Shown one piece after another: positions 26,798 to 34,943 of a DNA stretch of 35,361 nt. The stretch comes from a bacterium (GTDB lineage: Bacteria; Patescibacteriota; Patescibacteriia; UBA9934). Under the pieces are notes generated by a model. That model saw nothing but the letters and a program-made list of their open reading frames with translations. It ran no database searches and was not told where the DNA came from. Position numbers and translations under genes: made by a program. The stretch covers positions 1-35,361 of the forward strand of contig JAGVNL010000033.1 in the NCBI GenBank assembly GCA_020053275.1, given 5' to 3'. The first letter of the stretch is position 1. Every line of letters begins with the position of its first letter.

Positions 26798-26886
26798 AAC
26801 TGTCCGATTAAATCGGACAGTTCATTTAAACTGGTGACAATTTGTCACCACTTGACCTTCAGTCTGTCACAGTTTGTGACAGACTG
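26798..26886. repeat. three tandem perfect palindromes
   Basis: AACTGTCCGATT-a-AATCGGACAGTT; GGTGACAA-t-TTGTCACC; CAGTCTGTCACA-gtt-TGTGACAGACTG. Confidence 0.85.
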
Positions 26887-27036
26887 AAAATAAAATTCGC
26901 CCGTACAGAACGACGAGCCAGGCTCATCATTTTGTAAGGGCGAATCTTGCAATAAGACCGCGGTGCCACCTCACTTTAGGCTTTTAGGCAATTGTACGCG
27001 CTGGTCGTTAAGCAGCGGGAGGGTTGTCAGGCCTAG
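26887..27036 (-). promoter_or_regulatory. T-box-like leader with minimal stem I, antiterminator and terminator
   Basis: Minus strand AAGTGAGGTGGCACCGCGG...CGCCCTT T-box; 25-bp terminator arm pair followed by TTTTATTTT; upstream loop CTTAACGAC. Confidence 0.75.
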
Positions 27037-27834
27037 TTAGACTATAGCTGAAACCGTTTGCAACGGCAAGATGCCGGTCCAGAAAGGTTGGGTGGGGTGG
27101 CCGGGGACATGGTAAAGGACGGTATCGTGAACACAGGCGGCGAGGGCGGCGACATCGGCGCCTTTGAGAGGATAACGGAAGAGGCCGTCATATGAACTGT
27201 CGCGGGCGAGGCGGAGGAGTTGGACGACTTCTTGGCGGAGGGGCGTGGCCAGGAACCACTCACCGGGATTTTTGGCGATGCAACTAGAGCAGACGAGCCC
27301 CCCACGGCCACCATGCCAACGGAAGGATAGTGGGACGATTTCGCCTTCACAACCAACGCAATGGTCGAGGGCTACATTGTAACCGAGCTGGCGCATTAAG
27401 CGGAGGAGAAAGCCGCTCAACAAAAAAGTGCTGCGGGTGGGGTGCAGAGTTTCTTGAGCCTCGAGAAAATGGAGCCAGGTGGTTAGCTCGGCGTAGAGTA
27501 TGGCGTCTGCTGCTTCCTCGCGGATGATTTTGTCGAGCAAGCCAGTTGATGTGAGAACGAGCAAGCGGTGATCAACCGAGGTGGCAAGATGAGGAAAAGC
27601 ATGACGGCGCTCAACGCCGATGACGGTGATAGAACGGGCACCGCAGATTATTTCGAGATCGAGGATGGCGCACGGTTCTAAATGCGAGGCGAGTTTGGCC
27701 AGAGGCTTGGCGGCACCGCGGCCAAGGAACTCGAGCTTGCCGTAGCCTGGCGTCAACGCAGAATAACGGCGATCAGCTTCGCGCCAAGGAGCAACAGATA
27801 AAATTATGGCTTCGGTTTTGATGCTCGCCCACAT
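27037..27834 (-). CDS. recO: DNA repair protein RecO
   Basis: KTEAIILSVAPWREADRRYSALTPGYGKLEFLGRGAAK, CVGCEGE...CSSC. Confidence 0.9.
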   Translation of the reverse strand: MWASIKTEAIILSVAPWREADRRYSALTPGYGKLEFLGRGAAKPLAKLASHLEPCAILDLEIICGARSITVIGVERRHAFPHLATSVDHRLLVLTSTGLLDKIIREEAADAILYAELTTWLHFLEAQETLHPTRSTFLLSGFLLRLMRQLGYNVALDHCVGCEGEIVPLSFRWHGGRGGLVCSSCIAKNPGEWFLATPLRQEVVQLLRLARDSSYDGLFRYPLKGADVAALAACVHDTVLYHVPGHPTQPFWTGILPLQTVSAIV

Positions 27835-27840
27835 ATATAT

Positions 27841-27959
27841 AACTTCCCCATTTGGCCTATTTTGGGCTTGTAGTGTCGAAAACTTTTTCGACTTAGCACT
27901 AACTAAGTCTCAAAAGCTTTTCTAACTATGCACCCAAACTAGTCTCAAATGTGAAAGTT
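27841..27959. ncRNA. candidate structured RNA/DNA element, copy 2
   Basis: See 10322-10441. Confidence 0.6.
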
Positions 27960-28367
27960 CTATGTTAAAGTCTGGATTCGTAATTCGTCTAAGTGAGCCT
28001 GGAGGACGAGTTGGGCGGCGATGGCGTCTTCCTGGGCTTTGACGCCGAATTCTTGCTGCATACGGCGGGCTTCTGAGGACGAGAACTTTTCGTCCGCGGT
28101 GATGATTTGGAGTTTGGTACCTGCGGTCAGGGTGGCGATGAATTTGAGAGTGAGGTCAACCTGTGCAGAAGAATGCTCGGGGTTGCTTTGGTATGGGACG
28201 CCAACCACAAGAGCGTCGATAGCTTCGGTTTTGGCGAGTTTAAGAATGTATGGAATGGCCTCGCTGCCGCCTGGGATAACTTCGAGAGGAAAGGCTAAGC
28301 CAGAGCTGTCGTCGCCGATAGCTAAGCCAATTTTTTTGAGGCCGAAGTCGATGCCAAGGAAGCGCAT
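27960..28367 (-). CDS. ruvX: Holliday junction resolvase-like YqgF/RuvX
   Basis: FLGIDFGLKKIGLAIGD, VVGVPY, DEKFSSSEARR. Confidence 0.92.
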   Translation of the reverse strand: MRFLGIDFGLKKIGLAIGDDSSGLAFPLEVIPGGSEAIPYILKLAKTEAIDALVVGVPYQSNPEHSSAQVDLTLKFIATLTAGTKLQIITADEKFSSSEARRMQQEFGVKAQEDAIAAQLVLQAHLDELRIQTLT

Positions 28368-28416
28368 AAGAAATTAAAGTTGGTAGATTATAGAGGGTAG
28401 GAAGTAGAGTACAGGA

Positions 28417-28878
28417 TTAGGGTGTTGCAGGAGTGGTGACATCAGATTGGAAGTCAACGCGGAGAACTTGGCCGTCGACGCTGACTGGGAGGTCGTCGGC
28501 TACCACGAAAACTTGGTCGCCGTTGTCCACATGAAGGAGGGCAATATAATTCTGGCCGGGCGTGAGAGGTGTGGTTAGACGGACACCGGTGCCGTCGTGG
28601 AAGCCATGGTCAAGAATGCCGGAGGCGGCGATGACTGGGCCGGGAGCGCTGCCGATTGCTTCGTGAATGGTGATGAAACCGTCCTGAACCAAGTTGACGG
28701 TGAAGAGTTGCATGGTGGCCCAACTGGCACCCGAGTAGATGGCGAGGGTGGAACCCGGAACATCGACTGCCGTATAAGCAGATGGTTTGGCAGGAGCGAT
28801 AAAGAAAAGAGCGCCAAGGCCGACGATGACGACAAGAGTGACAATGAAAACTGCAATGTTACTTTTTGTGAAGATCAT
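28417..28878 (-). CDS. membrane-anchored hypothetical protein
   Basis: N-terminal TM segment IAVFIVTLVVIVGLGALFFI. Confidence 0.7.
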   Translation of the reverse strand: MIFTKSNIAVFIVTLVVIVGLGALFFIAPAKPSAYTAVDVPGSTLAIYSGASWATMQLFTVNLVQDGFITIHEAIGSAPGPVIAASGILDHGFHDGTGVRLTTPLTPGQNYIALLHVDNGDQVFVVADDLPVSVDGQVLRVDFQSDVTTPATP

Positions 28879-29105
28879 ATTTTGGTGAGGTTAAGATCGA
28901 TAAGTGAGGTGTCGCTGGCGTCTATGCTATCGTAATCGACGAAAAAGTCGAGGCTGCCGACGCGGACTTCGTAGCCGCCGTCGTAATGATTGGGAGTGAT
29001 GTAAATGGCCTCTGTCGTATTTTGGCCGGTGGTTTTGGTGATGTGCTGGCGGATGAATTGCTCGTCGATTGGTTGGTTGCGCATACGGGAGTTAGTGTAC
29101 CTCAA
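28875..29105 (-). CDS. small hypothetical protein
   Basis: 76-aa ORF overlapping the next gene start. Confidence 0.55.
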   Translation of the reverse strand: MRYTNSRMRNQPIDEQFIRQHITKTTGQNTTEAIYITPNHYDGGYEVRVGSLDFFVDYDSIDASDTSLIDLNLTKI

Positions 29106-29135
29106 CCCTTAGGGTCGGCCAACCCTTAGGGTTGA

Positions 29136-30017
29136 CTAACCCCGCAAGCCGACGAAATTGCCACTTTCGTAGCGGCGAACGGAGCCGTAGAAGACAGCAA
29201 TGCTGATTAGTAGCCAGATGGCGGCAATGAGCCAGACAAGGCCGAGAGTGAGGAAGCTGTGACTCATAACGGCTTCTACTGGTAAGCCGCCAACGGTGAG
29301 AGATGGAATGATGAAGATGAAAACAAAGCGAGCAACTTTTGGGAATAAGGCTGATGGATAGACCGCTGGATTCATGAAGGTTTTGAACATGGCCATCATG
29401 GTGTGATTAGAGTCTGGCAAATAAAAAGCGGCCGTACTGCAAATAACACTGACGCTCAAAAAAAGTATGGTAGTGGCTGGCAACAAGGCGGCGAACCAAA
29501 CAAGCGACAAAGCGGAGCCGGTCATCACGGCGTAGACGATGATTAGAATAACGCCAAGTATTGCGTCGCCCAAACCAGCGAGATCAAAGTGGCTGGCAAT
29601 GGTGCGGATGTAGAGGTTGCGCGGTGACAATAGAAAACTGTCGAAGGTACCCTGCTCAACATAACGAGGCATCCATAAACTGCCGCCAGCAAACCCGAAA
29701 GCGAAACCGTAGCACATGAGGTTCATGCCGAGCAGGGCAAAAATCTGCTGGCCACCCCAGCCGTTAACATTACCCATAATTTGGAAAAATAAAATCCATA
29801 GCGCCAGGAAGGCACAGTCGTTGATCATCATGCCGACGATTTGCATCACGAAGGCAACGCGGAACTCCATGGCGGCACGAAGATTAGTCAGCCAGATGAT
29901 ATGGGCGACATTGAACTCCGCGATCATTCCTGAAATTAATGACCTTTTATTTTTGCTGCGCTTAGCCACCATAAATTGATAATATCTTTTTTGCTCGCTG
30001 CCAACTAAAGATGGCAA
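29136..30017 (-). CDS. ABC-2 type transporter permease
   Basis: Polytopic, paired with a second permease and an ATPase. Confidence 0.82.
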   Translation of the reverse strand: MPSLVGSEQKRYYQFMVAKRSKNKRSLISGMIAEFNVAHIIWLTNLRAAMEFRVAFVMQIVGMMINDCAFLALWILFFQIMGNVNGWGGQQIFALLGMNLMCYGFAFGFAGGSLWMPRYVEQGTFDSFLLSPRNLYIRTIASHFDLAGLGDAILGVILIIVYAVMTGSALSLVWFAALLPATTILFLSVSVICSTAAFYLPDSNHTMMAMFKTFMNPAVYPSALFPKVARFVFIFIIPSLTVGGLPVEAVMSHSFLTLGLVWLIAAIWLLISIAVFYGSVRRYESGNFVGLRG

Positions 30018-30813
30018 GTGATAACATGACGACGCACCAGATTAATTGCGAAAGTAAGAGAGTCGGAAATTGCGTAGCGAAGTCGTTAGTGAAAGCGCGA
30101 GCGAATGAAATCATGGCGCCCATTGGCAGCCAAGTCGCCAGAAGTTTTAACCAGTCTGGGAAGAAGACGACTGGAACAATAGAACCGCCGAGGATCATGA
30201 CGCTTTTGTCAAAAATCCACATGACTGGTTCGGGGTCGTCAAGCCAAAACGAAGTGATGCCAATGAGTGAGAATGAGATTAAAGAGAGGAGAAAGCCAAA
30301 AAATCCGAGGCTGAGGAACTCTATGAGCCAGATGAAGGAAAAGCCGACTGGCGGCGCACCGGCCATGAGGAACAAGATGGTTGCGGAGATGGTGAGCGTC
30401 GAAATACAGACCCAAGTTTGGCGGCCGAGTCGTTTGCAAACTGAGAGCACGATGTAGTCAACTGGCTTATTTAAGATGCCCTCAACGCTGCCGTTCTTAA
30501 CATCTAAGGCGATATCGCGATAGATGTTGCGAACACCGGTTGACCAGTAAACTGTGTACATACCAATCGACCAGAGAGCCATTGATAGTGTGACGCCTTG
30601 AATTGATGGGCGAGCAGCGAAAGCAAAATGATAAACTGAAAATAAAGTTATGAGGGTAACGGCAATACCGCAGCAATTAGAAAAAATTGTAGCGTGATTA
30701 CTGGAGCTATCGCGCGCCGAGATTTTGCCAGCGACCCAGTATTTGCGAAGTTTGAGGAGACTACTTTTTAGCCCCATAAATATCTTGAATAATTTCTTCG
30801 AGACTCGGTTCAA
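29962..30813 (-). CDS. ABC-2 type transporter permease
   Basis: Polytopic; overlaps ATPase gene end; true start may be internal (MGLKSS). Confidence 0.82.
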   Translation of the reverse strand: MNRVSKKLFKIFMGLKSSLLKLRKYWVAGKISARDSSSNHATIFSNCCGIAVTLITLFSVYHFAFAARPSIQGVTLSMALWSIGMYTVYWSTGVRNIYRDIALDVKNGSVEGILNKPVDYIVLSVCKRLGRQTWVCISTLTISATILFLMAGAPPVGFSFIWLIEFLSLGFFGFLLSLISFSLIGITSFWLDDPEPVMWIFDKSVMILGGSIVPVVFFPDWLKLLATWLPMGAMISFARAFTNDFATQFPTLLLSQLIWCVVMLSLAIFSWQRAKKILSIYGG

Positions 30814-31585
30814 CGGCGACCATTTTTACGGGGCGATGGGCAAAGTAGTCCTTTTTGAGGGCGTCGGTAGATTCGTCGACCACAATGCGGCCGTGATTGA
30901 CGACCATGGTACGAGTACAGAGTGCTTCAATGTCGCCAACATCGTGACTGGTGAGGAAAAGCGTTACACCCTCCTCACGATTGATGCGGCCGAGGACTTC
31001 GCGTAAGGATTTTTTGGCGACGATGTCGAGGCCGATGGTGGGCTCGTCGAGGAAGATTATTTCTGGCTTGTGAATGAGAGCGACGGCGATTTCTGCGCGC
31101 ATGCGTTGGCCGAGGGAGAGTTTGCGGACGGGCCTGTCAACAAATTCAGCGAGGTCAAAGAGGCCTATCAGTTCTTTTTGACGACGCCTGACGGTAGCTG
31201 GCGAGAGTTCGTAGATAGCGCCGAAGAGTTCGAAGCTATCGCGGACGGGAAGATTCGGCACGAGTTGGGAGCGTTGACCGAAGAGCGTGCCAATGCGGAA
31301 GGCGAGCTCACGGCGATTCTTGTATGGGTGGAGGCCGGCCACTGTCATCTCCCCAGAGGTTGGATAGAGGATGCCGGTGAGCATTTTGATAGTAGTAGAT
31401 TTGCCCGCGCCATTCGGGCCGATGAAGGCCACGGCTTGACCTTCGGGCACGGTGAAGCTGATGTTATCTACAGCCGTAATGACCTCTTTTTCGGGGCGAA
31501 GAAAGTTGCGGAGGCGGCCTTGAGTTGGCTGACGAATGGCCAAACTGAAGGTTTTGACGAGATTTTCGACGATGATGGCGGTCAT
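30761..31585 (-). CDS. ABC transporter ATP-binding protein
   Basis: FIGPNGAGKSTTIKML, LSLGQRMRAEIAVALIHKPEIIFLDEPTIGLD. Confidence 0.96.
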   Translation of the reverse strand: MTAIIVENLVKTFSLAIRQPTQGRLRNFLRPEKEVITAVDNISFTVPEGQAVAFIGPNGAGKSTTIKMLTGILYPTSGEMTVAGLHPYKNRRELAFRIGTLFGQRSQLVPNLPVRDSFELFGAIYELSPATVRRRQKELIGLFDLAEFVDRPVRKLSLGQRMRAEIAVALIHKPEIIFLDEPTIGLDIVAKKSLREVLGRINREEGVTLFLTSHDVGDIEALCTRTMVVNHGRIVVDESTDALKKDYFAHRPVKMVAVEPSLEEIIQDIYGAKK

Positions 31586-31693
31586 AATGAGGAGATTATA
31601 GCATGACTGGCGCTGCTAAGCACTGACAGTGCCTAGTATATGCTAGGCATGCCTAAAGAGGCTAATTTTAGCCAAGTTTGGAGTTATCAACAT

Positions 31694-31722
31694 TGACAAA
31701 ATTGTGTTTTTGTGGTATATTT
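31694..31722 (+). promoter_or_regulatory. sigma70-type promoter driving the lipoprotein cassette
   Basis: TTGACA - 17 nt - TATATT. Confidence 0.65.
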
Positions 31723-31796
31723 GTTGGTCATGAGCATCCCGCTCCTCTGACGGTTTTGCCACTCGAACCGGCCCTTAAATGGGTTTGGAGTCAATC

Positions 31797-32237
31797 ATGA
31801 ATATCACCACCCCCGCAGCTTTCAAGGCGGAGCTGCTCGATCGTCCGTTCGCCAAGTTCGATGTCGGACTCGTCCTCATCGACGCCGCTCGCTACACGAT
31901 GGAGGTCGTCTTCGGTAGCAAGTACATCGGCGCGTTGACCGAGTACTGCGACTTGGATCGTGGGGAGGTCACGCAGGGCTACGACTCTGTCACCATCACC
32001 GGCTTGCCCGAGCTGTCGAATGCGGAGATGATGAAGATCGCGCGCCGAGGTCTGGCCCAAGGCTCACCTGGTGTGGACTGCCTGCGGCTGCTGCTGCAGC
32101 TTCCAGAACTTCCGCGAAGGCTGGCCCGACGCCGTGCCCAAGCGACAGGAGTAGACATTGGTGATCCGACGCGTTCACCACTCCCCTGCGGATTTATTCG
32201 CGGGGGCCATTCATTGCTCATGAGCTACGACTCGTGA
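31797..32237 (+). CDS. hypothetical protein, first ORF of cassette (possible frameshift near 32080)
   Basis: MNITTPAAFKAELLDRPFAKFDVGLVLIDAARYTMEVVFGSKYIGALTEYC; C-terminal part looks out of frame. Confidence 0.5.
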   Translation: MNITTPAAFKAELLDRPFAKFDVGLVLIDAARYTMEVVFGSKYIGALTEYCDLDRGEVTQGYDSVTITGLPELSNAEMMKIARRGLAQGSPGVDCLRLLLQLPELPRRLARRRAQATGVDIGDPTRSPLPCGFIRGGHSLLMSYDS

Positions 32238-32293
32238 ACAGCGAATGGCAAATCCTTGCCATGATACGAACCACCACGAAAAAAGAGGTCAAC
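32206..32293 (+). promoter_or_regulatory. repeated structured leader, copy 1
   Basis: GCCATTC..CATGAG-ctacga-CTCGTG..GAATGGC, then TGGCAA-atcc-TTGCCA, then GAGGTCAAC-ATG. Confidence 0.65.
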
Positions 32294-32995
32294 ATGCGTT
32301 TCATTTCATTCCTGTCCGTTCTCGCGCTCACCAGCGGCTGCTCCACCCTGGAGTGGTATGACGAGTCGCCCTTCCCGGACGACGAGGTCGGCTGCGACAC
32401 TGACAGCGAGGCCGATGACACGGCGGACACCGACACCGCGATCGAGGATTCTGGTGACACGGCCGGGGACACCGCCGTAGTCCCGAGCTGCGAGTTCGTC
32501 GTCAACACCATGGACGGCGAGCAGACCATGGGTAACACGCTCACCATCGAGCTCCCCCAGCAGTTCCAGACCGGGCCCTACGCCGACCTGCTCGACGAGG
32601 TGCCAGTGCTCGGCCTCGGCTTCACGGCCGATGACGCTGGCTGCGAGAGCCTGACCGTGCAGAGCATGATCCTGTTCGCCATCTTCACCGACATGGCGGA
32701 CACGGACTGGGAGCCGTCTGCCTTGTGGGCGACGAATGCCAGCGGCGAGTACATCGGTTCTGCGTTCCTCGATGTAACTGGTGTGATGTACGCCGCGTTC
32801 AGCTCCGACTTCACGCTCGAGCCCGGCGTCACCCAGGGGATCTACTTCTACGCAGATCTCGAGGGTGCGAGCCGTGAGCTGGACGACCAGGTCAAGTTCG
32901 ACCTGTACCCCACCTCTGTACGGGTTGAGGACGAGCGGGGCAACTCACATATCCTCGTCCACGACGGCTACACCAACGGTACCGTGAGCTTCTAG
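32294..32995 (+). CDS. lipoprotein with Asp/Thr-rich linker
   Basis: MRFISFLSVLALTSGCS lipobox; DTADTDTAIEDSGDTAGDTA linker. Confidence 0.8.
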   Translation: MRFISFLSVLALTSGCSTLEWYDESPFPDDEVGCDTDSEADDTADTDTAIEDSGDTAGDTAVVPSCEFVVNTMDGEQTMGNTLTIELPQQFQTGPYADLLDEVPVLGLGFTADDAGCESLTVQSMILFAIFTDMADTDWEPSALWATNASGEYIGSAFLDVTGVMYAAFSSDFTLEPGVTQGIYFYADLEGASRELDDQVKFDLYPTSVRVEDERGNSHILVHDGYTNGTVSF

Positions 32996-33054
32996 TCGCC
33001 CCCGGTGAGCCTCCCCCACTCACCACCTCCGGCAGTGCACCTCGTGTGCTGCCG

Positions 33055-33154
33055 GACCCTTCATTGAACATGAGCCTGGCTCGTGCGCAGCGAAGGGGTC
33101 AATTCCGCCCCGATGGTTACGATAACCAACCACCCCACCAAAACGAGGTCAACC
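33055..33154 (+). promoter_or_regulatory. repeated structured leader, copy 2
   Basis: GACCCTTC-attgaa-CATGAGCC-t-GGCTCGTG-cgcagc-GAAGGGGTC, then GGGG-tcaattcc-gCCCC. Confidence 0.65.
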
Positions 33155-33937
33155 ATGTTCTCATTTTCCATCCTGTCCGTTCTCATGCTCGCAGCCTGCT
33201 CCGACTACCAGCTCAACTCCGAGCGTGAGGTGCGCCGGCCCGCGGGCGTCGACGAGGACACTGGCAGCTACATCGTGGACACGAACGAGGACGACTCGGA
33301 TGTGCCGAGCGAGGAGACTGGTGACACCGCTGAAGTGCTAGCCGAAGACACTGGCCTTGAGCCTGACGGCGAGTGCGGCTTCCACATCCAGAACGGCCCC
33401 ATGGACGAGGCCTTCGTCCAGTCCTACCCGACCTACTCGCTACAGACGGAGGAGGTGGACACCCTCGTCCCCAGTGAGCAACTCCAGCTCTGGTTCGGCG
33501 TCACAGCCGACCCGTGCGGAGACATCGAGGTCATCGTCCTCCAGTACGCCATCTCGGACTGGGAGAATGGTGCCTTGTGGCTCATGCCGGTCTACAATGA
33601 GGAGGCGAACATGTACGACCCAAGTGATGAGTTCGTCTTCGATGCCACGCCCCCGAACGGCGTCGTCCCTGACAAAGAGCTTCACTTCACCTGGTCGGAT
33701 GGCTTCTGGCCACTCGGTTACGACTTCACGGGCGAGATGGACACCGTCCTTATCGCAGCTGGAGAGACCAAGTGGCTCGTCTACGAGTTCCCACACACGG
33801 AGCTCGCGCCCGTTGGCACCATCGCCGACCTCATGCTCTCGACCATCATCTGGCGGGACATTGGTACCGAGCAGGAAGTGCAGGGCTGGAACGATGGCCA
33901 CACGGATATGTGGACGACGGTACAGTTCGTCGAGTAG
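33155..33937 (+). CDS. lipoprotein with Asp/Thr-rich linker, paralogous to 32294-32995
   Basis: MFSFSILSVLMLAACSD lipobox; SEETGDTAEVLAEDTG linker; CGFHIQN.PMD similar to CEFVVNTMD. Confidence 0.8.
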   Translation: MFSFSILSVLMLAACSDYQLNSEREVRRPAGVDEDTGSYIVDTNEDDSDVPSEETGDTAEVLAEDTGLEPDGECGFHIQNGPMDEAFVQSYPTYSLQTEEVDTLVPSEQLQLWFGVTADPCGDIEVIVLQYAISDWENGALWLMPVYNEEANMYDPSDEFVFDATPPNGVVPDKELHFTWSDGFWPLGYDFTGEMDTVLIAAGETKWLVYEFPHTELAPVGTIADLMLSTIIWRDIGTEQEVQGWNDGHTDMWTTVQFVE

Positions 33938-34018
33938 CGTCCCCCGGCTGGCACTCCCCTCACGGGTTTGAGTGCCAGCCACTCCCCCGTAGTAGACGCA
34001 AAGCGTCACTACGGGGTT

Positions 34019-34120
34019 CCCTTCATTGAACATGAGCTATGGCTCGTGCGCAGCGCAGGGTAAATCCTTGCCCAATAGTCAATGTCGACCAACAACTGGC
34101 CACAAGGCTAGGAGTCAATC
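34019..34120 (+). promoter_or_regulatory. repeated structured leader, copy 3
   Basis: CCCTTC-attgaa-CATGAGC-tatg-GCTCGTG-cgcagc-GCAGGG, then GGGTAA-atcc-TTGCCC, then GGAGTCAATC-GTG. Confidence 0.65.
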
Positions 34121-34792
34121 GTGTTCAAACACATCTTCAGCTGCCTGCTAGGCTGCTTCATTTTCTTCTTTGTTGCCTGCGCTAAGGAAGATTTCATTGA
34201 TGAGGTGACTGAGGCGGCACCCTTCGTCCCATGGCGGCCGGCAGAGGAAATTATCCTCGACTGCCCATGGCTCTCGCAGCAATTCGCCGAGGTGACGGAG
34301 GAGAATCCATCGACCCTCAACTGCGGACCGACATCGGTCGTGATGGCAGCGGCCTGCATCGACGGCTTCACGCCAGAGACGCAGGACATTGTGGATGTCA
34401 TCACCTGGATGGAAGAGAACATCGACGACTACAACTATGGATCGGTCACCAATGCGCTCCAGCTCAGCGACACGATGAGTTGGTACTACGACATCACGGC
34501 ACGGCCATTCAAGGATTCCTACGAGCCGCTCAGCCTCCAAGACATCTATGGTGCCCTGGAAGATAGCGACCCAACGCTCGTCTTCACCTCCTGGCAGGGT
34601 GACAATGAAACCGATGTGATGACCAGCGGCAGCGCGCATGCAATGCTGATTGTGGGAATGAACCAGAAGTATGTCGTGGTGAACGACCCTGGTCCTTGGG
34701 ATGCGGATTTCGGCGCGTACCACGAGTACACCATCGAGTCATTCCAACAGAGGTGGCTGAGCGATGCTGGTGTGCGCTTTCTAGTAGAGTAG
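34121..34792 (+). CDS. lipoprotein with peptidase C39-like (papain-like) domain
   Basis: FFVACAKED lipobox; CPWLSQQF...LNCGPTSVVMAAACIDG; HAMLIVGMNQKYVVVNDPGP. Confidence 0.75.
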   Translation: MFKHIFSCLLGCFIFFFVACAKEDFIDEVTEAAPFVPWRPAEEIILDCPWLSQQFAEVTEENPSTLNCGPTSVVMAAACIDGFTPETQDIVDVITWMEENIDDYNYGSVTNALQLSDTMSWYYDITARPFKDSYEPLSLQDIYGALEDSDPTLVFTSWQGDNETDVMTSGSAHAMLIVGMNQKYVVVNDPGPWDADFGAYHEYTIESFQQRWLSDAGVRFLVE

Positions 34793-34839
34793 TCCCCTCG
34801 GTCGGGCGAGAATTAATACCTCTCGTTCGGCCACCCTGC

Positions 34840-34897
34840 GCACTCAAGCAGACAAGACGCCACCCGGGCGACCTGTCTCCTGGGTGCGCGTTTTGTT
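34840..34897 (+). terminator. terminator-like hairpin at end of cassette
   Basis: GCGCAC...GTGCGC followed by GTTTTGTTT. Confidence 0.5.
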
Positions 34898-34898
34898 T

Positions 34899-34943
34899 GG
34901 TCTACCTCTGGGGTATACGCTCGAGGTAGACCACTTATCCACA
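34899..34943. repeat. inverted repeat plus DnaA-box-like TTATCCACA
   Basis: GGTCTACCTC...GAGGTAGACC-cac-TTATCCACA; sister of 23440-23487. Confidence 0.75.

Noticed and set aside
33357-33971. Ser/Arg-rich 204-aa ORF overlapping the second lipoprotein
   Set aside because: Shadow frame of GC-rich coding DNA; no start context or recognisable domain.
31694-34897. Integron-like gene cassette array (promoter, small same-strand ORFs, structured junctions)
   Set aside because: No intI in the window and no GTTRRRY/RYYYAAC attC core boxes found at the repeated junctions.
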